64,000 nucleotides of DNA, from the NCBI RefSeq assembly GCF_039962255.1, contig NZ_JAMPKY010000004.1:62001-126000 (forward strand), read 5' to 3'. The translations under genes were made by a program, and so were the position numbers. The stretch is from Leptolyngbya subtilissima AS-A7. GTDB taxonomy: Bacteria; Cyanobacteriota; Cyanobacteriia; Phormidesmidales; Phormidesmidaceae. This document shows positions 9,321-18,041 of the stretch, one piece after another; position 1 is the first letter of the stretch, and each line of letters starts with the position of its first letter. The notes beneath the pieces were generated by a model. The model saw only the letters and a program-made list of their open reading frames with translations. It had not been told where the DNA came from and searched no databases.

Positions 9321-10232
9321 ATGCCTAACGTCTGGCCACAGCTACCTCTCGATGATTGGCAAGACACCTACGCCACGCTGCACCTGTGGACTCAAATTGT
9401 GGGCAAAATTCGGCTAGTGCAAACGCCCTGGATTAATCACTCGTGGCATGTGCCGCTATATCTGACCGCGCGGGGTCTGACAACAAGCACTATTCCGAGC
9501 ACGGATCAGATTTTTCAGATCGACTTCGACTTTTTTGACCACCAGCTGCGCATTGCCACCAGCGAAGGCAGCGTGAAAACGGTCGAGCTACGGCCTCGGT
9601 CGGTGGCAGACTTTTATCAGGCGGCGATGACGGCTCTGGCAGAGCTGAATATTGCCGTTCGCATCCACACCACGCCTAACGAAATCCCAGATGCGATTCC
9701 CTTTGAGCAAGATGAAACCCATGGGGCTTACGATGCCGATGCGGCGCAGCGGTTTTGGCGGGTGCTGTTGCAGAGCGATCGCGTCTTTCGGGATTTTCGC
9801 TCTCACTTTTCGGGCAAGGTGAGCCCGGTGCATTTTTTTTGGGGCAGTTTTGATCTGGCGGTGACGCGATTTTCGGGGCGACCGGCACCGGAGCATGGTG
9901 GGGGTGTGCCCAACTTGCCCGACGATGTTGCTAAGGAAGCCTACTGCCAAGAGGTGAGCAGCGCTGGGTTTTGGCCAGGGATGGGTCTGGGCTACCCGGC
10001 TTTCTATTCCTACGCCTATCCGGTACCGGAGGGGTTTAAGGATGCGCCGGTTCAGCCGGAGGCGGCCTTCTTCCATGAGGGGCTAGGGGAGTTTGTTTTG
10101 CCCTACGATGCCGTACGCGAGGCCGCTGACCCTGACCAGGCGCTGCTGCAATTTCTGCACAGCACCTATGAGGCTGCTGCTAATTTGGCCAACTGGGATG
10201 CCGCCGCGCTGCAACAGACCTGGTTCAAATAG
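9321..10232 (+). CDS. DUF5996 family protein
   Basis: A 303-residue protein with the features I associate with DUF5996: the N-terminal WPQLPLDDWQDTYATLHLWTQIVGK, the middle PVHFFWGSFDLAVTRFSGR, and the GFWPG...YPAFYSYAYPVPEGF block. It has no signal peptide or membrane segment. Function of the family is unknown, although the conserved aromatic and acidic residues suggest an enzyme. The ATG at 9321 is the only start that keeps the conserved N-terminus. A strong bidirectional hairpin follows at 10295-10339. Confidence 0.85.
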   Translation: MPNVWPQLPLDDWQDTYATLHLWTQIVGKIRLVQTPWINHSWHVPLYLTARGLTTSTIPSTDQIFQIDFDFFDHQLRIATSEGSVKTVELRPRSVADFYQAAMTALAELNIAVRIHTTPNEIPDAIPFEQDETHGAYDADAAQRFWRVLLQSDRVFRDFRSHFSGKVSPVHFFWGSFDLAVTRFSGRPAPEHGGGVPNLPDDVAKEAYCQEVSSAGFWPGMGLGYPAFYSYAYPVPEGFKDAPVQPEAAFFHEGLGEFVLPYDAVREAADPDQALLQFLHSTYEAAANLANWDAAALQQTWFK

Positions 10233-10294
10233 CGCTGCGTAGTAGGGGAGAGGGGCGATCGCCCACGGAGTTTGCAGAATCAGAGTTTAAAACA

Positions 10295-10339
10295 GGGCTA
10301 AACCCACTGGCTAATTAATATCGCCAGTGGGTTTAGCCC
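10295..10339. terminator. Bidirectional terminator hairpin
   Basis: Perfect 17-bp inverted repeat (GGGCTAAACCCACTGGC and its complement) with an 11-base loop, placed between the convergent DUF5996 and HdeD-like genes. It can serve both. Confidence 0.8.
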
Positions 10340-10378
10340 CGTAGCTGTGGATCGAAGGATTGCGGTGGTCTACAGCGC

Positions 10379-10963
10379 TCAAGCAGAAGCGGCTGATTCG
10401 GACTCGCGCTCAGACTCGCGCTCCGAAAATTCGCGGGTTTTGAGGGATAGCCCAATGCGAGAAATGCCCGTAAAGAGAATGCTGGCACCGACTAAAGTAC
10501 CTAACAACCAGGGAGCGTTAAAGGGAAACTGAAACCAGATCATGGCGCCCAGGATCAGGGTAATGATGCCGTTGCCTAAAGCCCAGGTCCAATTTTGCTG
10601 GGGTCGTAGACGAAAGGCCAGAATGAGTTCAAACACGCCTTCGGTGAGTAAAAAGCTACCGAGCAACAGGGTCAACGTCAGTACCCCTGAGCGTGGATTC
10701 ACAAACAACATAATGCCGGTAGCAATGTAAAGAACGCCAAGCAGCGCTTTCCAAAGGGTGCCGCCTTTGTCACGGGTTTGATAGGCATAAACGAGTTTTG
10801 CTGCCCCTGCGGAAGCCAAAATTACGGCTACCCAAGTTTCAACAAAAAGGGTCGAGACGATGGGCAGCGCGATCGCAGCTACACCCAAAATTGTTAGAAC
10901 AACGCCAGTCCATAACGAGCGATCGCGAACCTGTTTAACATCTACTGAAGTATTGCTGACCAT
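10379..10963 (-). CDS. HdeD-like DUF308 membrane protein
   Basis: A 194-residue polytopic protein with six predicted membrane helices arranged as repeated DUF308 units (GVVLTILGVAAIALPIV; LLGVLYIATGIMLFVNP; LTLLLGSFLLTEGVFELILAF; GIITLILGAMIWFQFP), as in HdeD acid-resistance proteins. The C-terminus is Ser/Glu/Arg-rich. I start at 10963 (MVSNTSVDVKQ) because AGAGGA lies just upstream and the first helix then follows a short soluble tail; an in-frame start at 11089 would add an implausible 42-residue leader. The transport or protective role is inferred from the family. Confidence 0.85.
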   Translation of the reverse strand: MVSNTSVDVKQVRDRSLWTGVVLTILGVAAIALPIVSTLFVETWVAVILASAGAAKLVYAYQTRDKGGTLWKALLGVLYIATGIMLFVNPRSGVLTLTLLLGSFLLTEGVFELILAFRLRPQQNWTWALGNGIITLILGAMIWFQFPFNAPWLLGTLVGASILFTGISRIGLSLKTREFSERESERESESAASA

Positions 10964-11375
10964 GAGATTTTCCTCTTGATTTAGCTGTTTAGCTGTGAGC
11001 TTCTTCAAGTTAAGAAATCTTGCCGCGATCGAGTAGAACCAAAGGGTAGAACGTGCTTGAAATGGCGGTGACTTTAGGATGAGATGCAACGCTGAAGTGC
11101 AAAGTCTTTTCCGGTTAATTTTAGAGGACAGCTCAGCCCTTTAATAAGCCACACAATGCAGGCAATACAAGCGATCGCGGCAGCAACAGCAGACGGTTGA
11201 GAGCATTGTTAGATGACCTTTACCCATCCACTGGTATAGCTTCGGCTATTGCCATAGCAGGAGGAAGGAAGTTAAATCCTCCATTAACTTGCAGGTATCG
11301 GCTCCAAGTACGAGTTTCATTGCTGAAGCGTGCTTTTTAGGGCCATTTGTACAAGCTGCAACAAAAGGATTTTTT
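10964..11375. promoter_or_regulatory. Divergent promoter region between hdeD-like and HCP genes
   Basis: About 410 bases without a gene, separating two divergent stress-related genes. Both promoters must lie here; no specific operator was identified. Confidence 0.4.
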
Positions 11376-11861
11376 ATGACTGCTTACACAACCGCTAACG
11401 ATCCTAACCAAGCTCTGAATGTCTTTAAGGGCTTAGATACAGATGCGCAACTGGCACTGCTGTGGTTTGTCTATGAGCAGATGGGAGAGCGGATCACGCC
11501 AGCTGCCCCTGGCTCTGCATCCCCTGAAATTGCTACCGGTCTTTATAACCAGGTCAAAGAGGTCGATCAGCAAGAGCAGCTTGAGATTATGCGCGCGATC
11601 GCACGGTGTGACGCCTCTAACCAAATCGGCCGAGAGTACGGTTCTTTGAGCGCCAACACAAAACTCGCTTTTTGGTATTACCTGGCTCAGGGCATGGATA
11701 GCGGTGAAATTATCCCAATGCCTGAAAATTATGAACTTGATAATCAAGGGCAAGATCTGCTGGCTGCCCTAGAGACGATGGGCTTTGAAGAGCAGATTAC
11801 CTTTTTGCGCGACGCTGCCCTTGGCATGGGCGCAGAACCCGCCAGCGGCTCCAACATCTAG
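11376..11861 (+). CDS. Helical carotenoid protein (OCP N-terminal domain homologue)
   Basis: A 161-residue all-helical protein equal to the N-terminal carotenoid-binding domain of orange carotenoid protein, without the C-terminal NTF2-like regulator. The aromatic pair W30 and Y33 in ALLWFVYEQMG matches OCP W41/Y44, and FWYYLAQGM supplies the equivalent of OCP W110. Such HCPs bind ketocarotenoid and act as singlet-oxygen quenchers or, in some clades, phycobilisome quenchers. The ATG at 11376 follows AAAAGGA; an in-frame start 29 codons earlier is rejected. No OCP C-terminal homologue or ketolase gene lies nearby, so partners must be elsewhere. Confidence 0.9.
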   Translation: MTAYTTANDPNQALNVFKGLDTDAQLALLWFVYEQMGERITPAAPGSASPEIATGLYNQVKEVDQQEQLEIMRAIARCDASNQIGREYGSLSANTKLAFWYYLAQGMDSGEIIPMPENYELDNQGQDLLAALETMGFEEQITFLRDAALGMGAEPASGSNI

Positions 11862-11875
11862 ATTTAGCGCAGGTG

Positions 11876-11911
11876 CTTCCTCCCAGCGGATCGTGTAGCG
11901 TTGGGAGGAAG
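11876..11911. terminator. Hairpin between convergent HCP and secreted-protein genes
   Basis: Inverted repeat CTTCCTCCCA / TGGGAGGAAG, 10 bp perfect and extendable by G-U pairing, 15 bases after the HCP stop and 19 bases before the end of the opposite gene. Confidence 0.65.
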
Positions 11912-11929
11912 TGTTCTGAAATTGCGAAG

Positions 11930-12508
11930 CTACTGAGGCAGGCCCACAAGACAACCTGCTGCTTCAAAGGCAGCCACAGTCTCAGGGTAAAACTGCCTTA
12001 GCTCTTCTGATGAACTGGGCAGCGGTCGGGGGTGAGCATACTCATAAAGGCTGGGCTGATTTTCATAGACCGATACGTTGCCCAAAAAGTTGTTGTCTAG
12101 AAAGAAGACTACGTTTTGGTCGGTGTGTAGTTTGTTGTCTCTCACCTGGCCAGCGTAGAACTTGCTCTGATCTTGGTATATGTCGAGAATGCAGACCCCT
12201 CCTCTGAGAGCAGATGGGTAGATATAGAGAGATTCTTCAATGGCAGTCCATTCGCCCAGAAATGGGGCGATCGCAGGGTCAACGTCAGCCCAAGCTTCTG
12301 CATAAGCCGATCGTTCTTGCCACTCTTCAAAGGTGCGGCGATCGCTGTAGAAACCACTGGCTTGAAGGTCTGGAATCTTGCGTCTGAGTTCCTGGGCTAG
12401 CTGTTGAAGCTCTGTTGCGGTTGGATATCGCTCAGACTGGGCGATCGTAGGCTGAGCTAAGCTAACCAGCGTTAAAGCCAAAAGGCTACTCAGTTGAAGT
12501 TGTCTCAT
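11930..12508 (-). CDS. Exported protein of unknown function
   Basis: A 192-residue protein with a clear signal peptide (LSSLLALTLVSLAQPTIAQ, cleavage after about residue 23, TIAQS). The mature part has a YPTATELQQLAQELRRKIPDLQ helix and a beta-rich core around GEWTAIEESLYIYPSALRG and QNVVFFLDNN. Two Cys residues (in GGVCILD and AAGCLVG) could pair in the periplasm. No family is recognised. It converges on the HCP gene. Confidence 0.75.
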   Translation of the reverse strand: MRQLQLSSLLALTLVSLAQPTIAQSERYPTATELQQLAQELRRKIPDLQASGFYSDRRTFEEWQERSAYAEAWADVDPAIAPFLGEWTAIEESLYIYPSALRGGVCILDIYQDQSKFYAGQVRDNKLHTDQNVVFFLDNNFLGNVSVYENQPSLYEYAHPRPLPSSSEELRQFYPETVAAFEAAGCLVGLPQ

Positions 12509-12648
12509 TGGGTTGCTTGCCTTCGCTGCTGACTGTTTCAGAAGTCCGTCTCGCAGAACGGCCCTATACAGAGCTAATCATCAACCTCTAGTAGAATTCC
12601 GGGCTGTCGATTATTTCTTTATTTAGGGCGCGGTTGATGCGATCGGGT

Positions 12649-13530
12649 TTACGGGTCTTTTTTGGCCTGCATTAGCCAAACCCCTCTCTCTGACTGGTGG
12701 TCACCGACCTCGGCTGTAACTGGCATAGATTCTGGGTATCTGCTGTGGGCAATGCCTACATCTTGGGGTTGGCTAACTCTACCGCTCCAGCCATAGCGCT
12801 TTAGCAATTGCTGGGGGTCGTCGCAGCCAAACTGCCAGTGGCGCACCACACGCCCTCTATCGTCCTGTTTAGCTCGCTGAGCCGCCTGAATTGAACCGTC
12901 GTTGACCCCATCCATACCCAAAACGCTACCGGGGCAGCTTAGTGTAGCAACAGTTTTCAGTAGAGAGTGGGCTGAAGGCTCTGGCAAATACATCATCACG
13001 CCTTCAAGCAGCCAGATCGTTGGCAGTTGCTTCAGGCCTGCCTCTAGGAGGCGAGCCACCCAGCCAGTTTGAACATCTCCTAAGTCGCCAGCAATTAGGT
13101 GGTGACGACAGTTGGCCTCATGGTTTCGCAGGATGTTGGCTTTGTAGTCTAAAACTGCTGGCACATCGACTTCGTAGAGGCAGGTGGCTGGTGGCCAGGG
13201 CAGTCGATAGGCTCGGGTATCTAGTCCTGAACCCAAGATGACGACTTGAGGCTCGAGTAGCCGGGGCAGAGTGGCTAGCAGTAGGTCATCAAAGAAACGG
13301 GTGCGAATGGCAATGTAGCGGGTGCGCTTGGCAATCACTTCTTCTAAAGCGCGTCCCTGCTGTGCAGAGACCTGCTGCCATTTGGCTAGAAGATGCTCAA
13401 CCTCGTCACCCGCTAGGGCCGCCGCATAGGGGTCGTCGAACAGTGGCTGCGGCAGAGATTGCTCAATGGCTCGCTTCGCCGCCACAATTTTGGCGGTGTA
13501 GGAGATGGGATCGGCAGAAGTCGGGGGCAC
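12649..13530 (-). CDS. Class I SAM-dependent methyltransferase (PPM1/LCMT-like)
   Basis: A 293-residue methyltransferase of the TIGR00027/leucine carboxyl methyltransferase type. The SAM-binding motif I is VVILGSGLDTRAYRL (residues 96-110), the acidic ribose-binding strand is CLYEVDVPAVLDYK, and the post-motif WLLEGVMMYLPE is diagnostic. The N-terminal YTAKIVAAKRAIEQSLPQP is also typical. Substrate is unknown: relatives act on polyketide carboxylates, O-methyl esters or protein carboxyls. It stands alone between two intergenic stretches. Confidence 0.88.
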   Translation of the reverse strand: MPPTSADPISYTAKIVAAKRAIEQSLPQPLFDDPYAAALAGDEVEHLLAKWQQVSAQQGRALEEVIAKRTRYIAIRTRFFDDLLLATLPRLLEPQVVILGSGLDTRAYRLPWPPATCLYEVDVPAVLDYKANILRNHEANCRHHLIAGDLGDVQTGWVARLLEAGLKQLPTIWLLEGVMMYLPEPSAHSLLKTVATLSCPGSVLGMDGVNDGSIQAAQRAKQDDRGRVVRHWQFGCDDPQQLLKRYGWSGRVSQPQDVGIAHSRYPESMPVTAEVGDHQSERGVWLMQAKKDP

Positions 13531-13858
13531 AGCAGAGTTCTAGAAGTTGCGTTTTAGGGGCTGTTTAGCAAGGGATTGGTTGTAGCTTTAGTCATTGGCT
13601 GATTCCCCTTGCCTTGCGAAGGGAATGTTCAGGCTTAGTCTCCCCCTTTTATAGACGCTCTCTTGTAGTTTGGTCTGATTCTGCCCCGTTATTTTGTAGA
13701 GCTGCTTCACCGGATAGGGGCCGCTCTGTTCGGCTGGGCCAGCCTGGAGTTGTGATCTGCATCATCTCACTGGGCGGCATCGCTCACGTTGTAGGGCTAG
13801 AAGTATCACCAAGTGACCGATACCTCTATCACTTCCTGAGCTGAGGATTTAGGAGACT
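13531..13858. other. Intergenic stretch
   Basis: Upstream region of the methyltransferase gene. A 76-codon frame at 13614-13844 on the plus strand shows no motif and is not called. Confidence 0.3.
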
Positions 13859-14029
13859 ATGAATTCATTGCTAGCAGTCCGCAGATTTGATTTATCGCAG
13901 CGTTCTCCACGCCCGGTAGATAACCCAACGACTTTCCTCCTAAACAACAACGACCTACCTACCCCGCTCGCAACAGTGGGGTTTTTTGTAGCTAGCAAAT
14001 CTGATCGATACACTATAAACGCGTCATGA
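13859..14029 (+). CDS. Possible small ORF of 56 residues
   Basis: An ATG with AGGAG three bases upstream opens a 56-codon frame ending TGA. The product has no recognised motif. Against it, a CCCC/GGGG hairpin followed by six T lies inside the frame, so this could instead be a short transcript ending at 13987. Low confidence. Confidence 0.25.
   Translation: MNSLLAVRRFDLSQRSPRPVDNPTTFLLNNNDLPTPLATVGFFVASKSDRYTINAS
13961..13987 (+). terminator. Candidate intrinsic terminator
   Basis: ACCCC (12-base loop) GGGGT followed by TTTTTT. It has a short 5-bp stem but a good U-tract. No certain gene lies just upstream on the plus strand. Confidence 0.4.
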
Positions 14030-14079
14030 TTCTCCCATTGCATGACGAAAGTCATCATCTAACCCTGGCTTCGATCGCT

Positions 14080-14214
14080 CTAATCCTCAGTCAGATTCAC
14101 CTGGCTAACCGCAGCAGCATACAGGCTGTTGGCAAGTGCGATCGCCCCTGCTCGATCAATGGTCTCCGTCATCTGCTCTAGCAGTTCTGGAGTCAGTAAG
14201 GGAAAGGCTGTCAT
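14080..14214 (-). CDS. Very small protein downstream of the MshEN-like gene
   Basis: A 44-residue frame starting ATG at 14214, 24 bases after the stop of the MshEN-like gene and in the same direction. The sequence starts MTAFPLLTPELLEQM and ends VSQVNLTED, one amphipathic helix followed by an acidic tail. Spacing suggests an operon partner. No strong ribosome site is visible and the family is not known to me. Confidence 0.45.
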   Translation of the reverse strand: MTAFPLLTPELLEQMTETIDRAGAIALANSLYAAAVSQVNLTED

Positions 14215-14238
14215 GCTTATAGTTTTGCCACTGTCCGT

Positions 14239-14811
14239 TTAATCAACCCAGGAAATATCATCCAGGCTGGGCTTGGTTGGCTCTTTAGCTGGCGGGGCTG
14301 TAACCGTCTTTGGTGGACTGGGTTGCACCTGAGTAGCCTGCGGTTTTGACTGAGCTTGACTGACTTGGCTGACGCGATCACTCCCATTTCCCTGCTTTCG
14401 CTTCATAAAGGCAGAGGAGGCTAACTCTTCCGGTGCCAGCGATCGCAGAAACCAATCGAGCGTCTCTTGAGACAGCCATCCGTGTAAAACCGCCAGTGCC
14501 CCAATTCTCAACCCCGCCTGCGCCTGCTCTCGCAGCAGGGCGTCTACCTGTTGAGAACTCAGCAGCCCCGCCTGCTGAAAGTAATACCCGATCGGATTAT
14601 CCCGACCAACCGTGGCGAGCTGCGGCCACTGTTCAGCGAAAAACTCAATGGCGTCGCGCTTGACCCACCCGCGCAGCTCAAGAATGTCGCCTATTCTGAG
14701 CTCAGGCTGCCATTGCTGATCCTGAAGCACCACGTCAAGCTGCGCTTGGGAGAGCAATCCTGCCCGCTGCAACATTTCTCCGAGGGGTCTGGTTTGAGGC
14801 TGGGCTGGCAT
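14239..14811 (-). CDS. Twin MshEN-like domain protein
   Basis: A 190-residue soluble protein made of two copies of the GspE/PilB N-terminal helical unit (MshEN-like). The first is LGEMLQRAGLLSQAQLDVVL with RIGDILELRGWV (residues about 10-50); the second is GYYFQQAGLLSSQQVDALL with RIGALAVLHGWL (about 75-115). A Pro/Gln/Ser-rich linker follows and the protein ends in a short acidic SLDDISWVD tail. In type II/IV machines such domains dock partners or bind c-di-GMP; here the ATPase part is missing, so it is probably a free adaptor. The link to the PilB/GspE ATPase at 52-54 kb is only inference. Confidence 0.7.
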   Translation of the reverse strand: MPAQPQTRPLGEMLQRAGLLSQAQLDVVLQDQQWQPELRIGDILELRGWVKRDAIEFFAEQWPQLATVGRDNPIGYYFQQAGLLSSQQVDALLREQAQAGLRIGALAVLHGWLSQETLDWFLRSLAPEELASSAFMKRKQGNGSDRVSQVSQAQSKPQATQVQPSPPKTVTAPPAKEPTKPSLDDISWVD

Positions 14812-15258
14812 GGCTAAGCGATCGACGCAAACAACGGTCTTTCTGAGAAAGTACCCCTATTCTACTGTCGCATTCTTGGACAGGTTGGGGAGCTGGTAAT
14901 AACTAAGCAAAAAGTTCTTTAAACCTTGACTTGCTTATCTAATAGCTCTCTAATTCGATACTGGTGGAGATCAGGATAACCACTGGCTGGTCTGGGGAAA
15001 GTAGCGATCGCTCAGGTATGTACGGTGCTCTTAAATGTTGGCAAAGCCGAGCTGGTGCAGGGCAACGCTGAACCCTAAAGCATCACAGGCCTTTGTGCAG
15101 CGATATCTCGGAGATGAGAAATAGCCCAATAATATCGTGTCGGGTGGGCAATATTCACCGCTTAGAGTTTCAACAGTAGCTAGGGGCTGAAATGAAAGAA
15201 GCGATCGCATGGCATTGTGCGAGCGCCCCTCAAACTGACTCGGCTTTGGGTTAAGTGC
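14812..15258. other. Intergenic stretch
   Basis: About 450 bases with no supported gene. The leftward promoter for the MshEN-like operon is expected near 14830-14900. Confidence 0.35.
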
Positions 15259-15384
15259 CTAAGCAACTGACTGCTGATCGAGGGAAGTCTGGCTAGCCCG
15301 TCGCCGCTCAGGTCGCCGCTTGCCGCCTGCCATTTCATACTCAGAGCTTTTGCGGCCATAGACTACGGCGACGGCATTCAGCAT
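15259..15384 (-). CDS. Short basic ORF overlapping the end of the HNH gene
   Basis: A 41-codon frame (starts MLNAVAVVYGRKSSEYEMAG) whose ATG overlaps the TGA of the HNH nuclease frame. The product is strongly basic (GGKRRPERRR). It may be a remnant of a longer, perhaps mobile-element, protein. Weak evidence. Confidence 0.25.
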   Translation of the reverse strand: MLNAVAVVYGRKSSEYEMAGGKRRPERRRASQTSLDQQSVA

Positions 15385-16368
15385 CCTTTCAGACTTTTCG
15401 GCCAATATTCCATTCCCCACCTCTCCCGATGCCACCTCAATCCCTCCAAATTTGGCCTAAACTCCCGCTTCCCCGGCAATCTAATCGCCTCTCCCCTAAA
15501 TGCCACCATCTCTCGACTTTTCACCGCTGGCTCCTCCACAAACCGCCCCTGCGGAATCACAATTCGGTAATCGTCATCCACCCCAAACCAGCCGTGGTCA
15601 AACGCCCAATAGTGATTCTTGCAAAGCGCCAGCCCATTTACAAAGCGGTCATCCCTAAACTCAGCAACCGGCTTAATGTGAGCACCATCCACAATGTCTT
15701 GCCCATCCGCGCTAATAATCCTCAGCCCACAAAACGCGCAGCGCTGGTTATAGAGCGACACCACAATCTTGCGGAATGCCCTATTTCTGACAACAATATT
15801 CTTCTCATTCTTCAGGTCTTCAACCTTGTAGGTTGCGCTACCCTCCCGCAAGAGTTGAGTTTTCACCGTCTCAAATTCATCGATTAATGATAGCTGCTCA
15901 ATCTCAGACGAGCACCCTGCAAACCAGCTATCGATCAGCACCCGCAACAAAATTACCCGCTGCCCTGGGTCTTGCAATATTGCAAACAGATCCGGGTCTA
16001 ACCACGCATACTACACAATTCGCCGCACCGCCGTCACCCCCTTGCGGCCCAACCCCGTCGAGGTTGCCGTTTTACTATTGGGGTAAAACGCCAGGTGCCA
16101 AAACCCATCCCCCGTCAAATGCACAAACGGGAGCGAAACATCAGAGCGATCATCGCTCCTGACCAAGCTGCGCCAATACCTCAAAAATGTCGAGATTAGC
16201 TCTGGCGATAGCGGCACCTGATTTAGCCAAATCTTGCCCTGCTCAATCAGCTCCATCGATGCGATCAAGAGCACAGGCTTGTGAGGCGCAGCTCCGCGCT
16301 CTCGGTGCCGGTTGACATTCAGCCTGGCAAATTTCTTGGCGTAGTAAGTTAGGTCTTTTGGTATCGTT
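15378..16368 (-). pseudogene. HNH restriction-type endonuclease, interrupted by in-frame TAG
   Basis: The reading frame runs from about 16368 to 15378 and is broken once, by TAG at 16011-16013. The upstream part carries the family-typical APHKPVLL motif and a DGFWHLAFYPN segment; the downstream part continues in the same frame with YAWLDPDLFAILQDP and then a zinc/HNH core: CAFCG, DGAHIKPV, LALCKNHYWAFDHG. Residues match COG3440-type predicted restriction endonucleases. No ATG is found at the expected start (the frame begins just after TAA near 16368), so both start and body look damaged. Decay is the simplest reading; readthrough cannot be excluded. No cognate methyltransferase is nearby. Confidence 0.75.
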
Positions 16369-16782
16369 TAGCCAGAGGGGACATCTGGCACTAAGCTTGC
16401 TTTGGCTCTACCCAGTCATAACCCAAGCCGCTGATAATGTCTCAGTGAAGCGGGGAAAACAGCATTTGTAAAATTTTTTTACCTTACGTAAGCCTCTTAC
16501 CGGTACCGCCAGTGAGCCATCCATGTCAGTGGTTGCTTGCCCTCAACAAAGCCTGATCATCTGCTGTTGTAGTGCGATCGCTTGCACAACAGCGAGAGTC
16601 ACACCGAAGTAATGCACTTACTGTCTGAACGGAGGTTTGAGATTTTAACTTAGCGGTTTACCGTTAAAGGCGACACCTAGATTTGAACTAAGGGTAGAGG
16701 TTTACAGACCTATTGAGCCCTTTGATTTTAGAGCGTCTAGATCTTCAAATGCTTAGGGTTGAGAGCGGTGAAGGCGGAAAAG
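16369..16782. other. Intergenic stretch in decayed zone
   Basis: About 410 bases without a gene, AT-richer than its neighbours. No clear structure seen. Confidence 0.3.
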
Positions 16783-16956
16783 CTACTCAAATCTATTTGA
16801 GGGGGTACTTTGGATTGGTTCAAGGCTGGTAACGGAAGTTAAATTGGCCTGTTGCAGGTAGTCTTGACCTTCATCAGTAAGCAAGAGAGCCGCAAACTTA
16901 GCCCCGATGGGCGGCAGGCGATTGTCTCGCCGGTAGACTACAGCTAGAGAGCAGGT
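16783..16956 (-). pseudogene. C-terminal stump of a PstS-like substrate-binding protein
   Basis: A 57-codon frame ending TAG reads LAVVYRRDNRLPPIGAKF followed by AALLLTDEGQDYLQQA, the C-terminal helix pattern of phosphate-type ABC substrate-binding proteins (usual LLSDEGQ...AGFVP). The rest of the gene is missing: the frame stops being recognisable at about 16956, exactly where the opposite-strand tectonin-like frame begins. This marks a deletion or recombination junction. Confidence 0.6.
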
Positions 16957-17527
16957 TCACCTAATAGTCAAAGCAGCTCAAGCAACAGCCGCTGCTTTAG
17001 GTTACTCAGTGCCGGATGCAGTTGCAAATTTTTCTACAGAAATAATTAACGCATTACTAAGCACAGGTGATGATGAGCTTGGTCTTGGGACCTACGTACT
17101 TCAACCTAATGCTTTTGCTAGCTTTGCTCAGCAGCCTCTAACTCACTTCAGAGTTCAGCTCGACTATCACTTTTTCCTTCAGCATACTGATGGCGATGCC
17201 AAGTACTATTCCTTCTATCAAATTGTTGAGGATGGTTCGGCTGTATTATCCCCAAGTGTTTCTGTAGGACCTGAATGGAAGCTTATGGGCCATGCCTAGA
17301 ATGTCAAAGGTATGGCATTCCTGGCTAACAAACTGTATGCAGCTCCTTCAAACAACCAACTGTGGATGCGGGATTCAGCCGACTATGATGTGCCTTGGCG
17401 GCATGTCGGAAGTGCTAGTAGTGTAGTAGCGATGGCGGGGTCTATCGATAGTCCTCAAAGTGGTGCAGTCTTCGCTGCGACTTCAAGCAATCAACTTTGG
17501 AGGTTTAATACCTGGGCCATCACCTAA
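16955..17527 (+). pseudogene. Tectonin-like beta-propeller protein, truncated and TAG-interrupted
   Basis: Recognisable sequence starts at 16955 without a normal start codon (HLIVKAAQATAAALGYS), with GTG at 17009 as the first possible start. A jelly-roll-like region (residues to about 90) leads into WKLMGHA, then TAG at 17297-17299, then NVKGMAFLANKLYAA, NQLWMRD, WRHVG and FAATSSNQLWRF in the same frame. These are tectonin/lectin-type propeller strands (usual form IGHANNVVGMAA..KLFAATS.NKLWWRD). Intact proteins have several such repeats; here only about two remain, so the gene is truncated as well as interrupted. No signal peptide is left. Confidence 0.6.
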
Positions 17528-17572
17528 TCAGGTATGGCTTGCCCCTCCTTGTCTTAAGTTGAACTGATACAA

Positions 17573-17618
17573 GAAATCCAATATTTCAAGCATTTTAAGC
17601 TTGTAAATGTTGGATTTC
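17573..17618 (+). terminator. Long imperfect hairpin after tectonin-like remnant
   Basis: Arms GAAATCCAATATTTCAAGC and GCTTGTAAATGTTGGATTTC pair along almost 19 bp with two or three mismatches. It lies 46 bases after the stop; there is no U-tract directly after it. Confidence 0.5.
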
Positions 17619-17980
17619 GGCATCAGATTTTACTATCTACATTTTAATTTTTTTAAGTAACAGCGAATTTTTGGAATAAAAATTAGAGCTTTATATGTTG
17701 GCATGGGAAAGCCACTTAGCTAGATCTGTATTGACGAAAACCAAGCTTACTAACTTTATTGAGTAGGTAGTAAGTTTTGAAAAGTTCTAAAAGGTTTGTG
17801 GACGCTTTTGAGAGGCAAGGTTAAACTCGCCAGGCTTTTAGTTCACTAAGTTTTTGCACGTGTGCTTGGGTTGGCCCAATGATTAGTAGCAAAAATATTT
17901 TGGTGCTATGCCTTGAAGAGATGAGAGAGGTTTGCGCTCACTGCCCTTAACTCGCTTAAGCTTAAGGGCAGTGAAGGTGG

Positions 17981-18000
17981 AGTAGTTGCCTGCGCGCGCA
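17981..18000 (+). repeat. Short dispersed repeat, copy 1
   Basis: AGTAGTTGCCTGCGCGCGCA. Near-identical copies occur at 23823 and 35423, all on the plus strand and all in intergenic DNA. Copies 1 and 2 share about 10 further bases on the left (CAGTGAAGGTGG versus CAGTGAGAGTGA). Confidence 0.6.
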
Positions 18001-18041
18001 ATCAGCCGCTCGGGCTTACCCCCCTGTATTCAGAGATTCTG

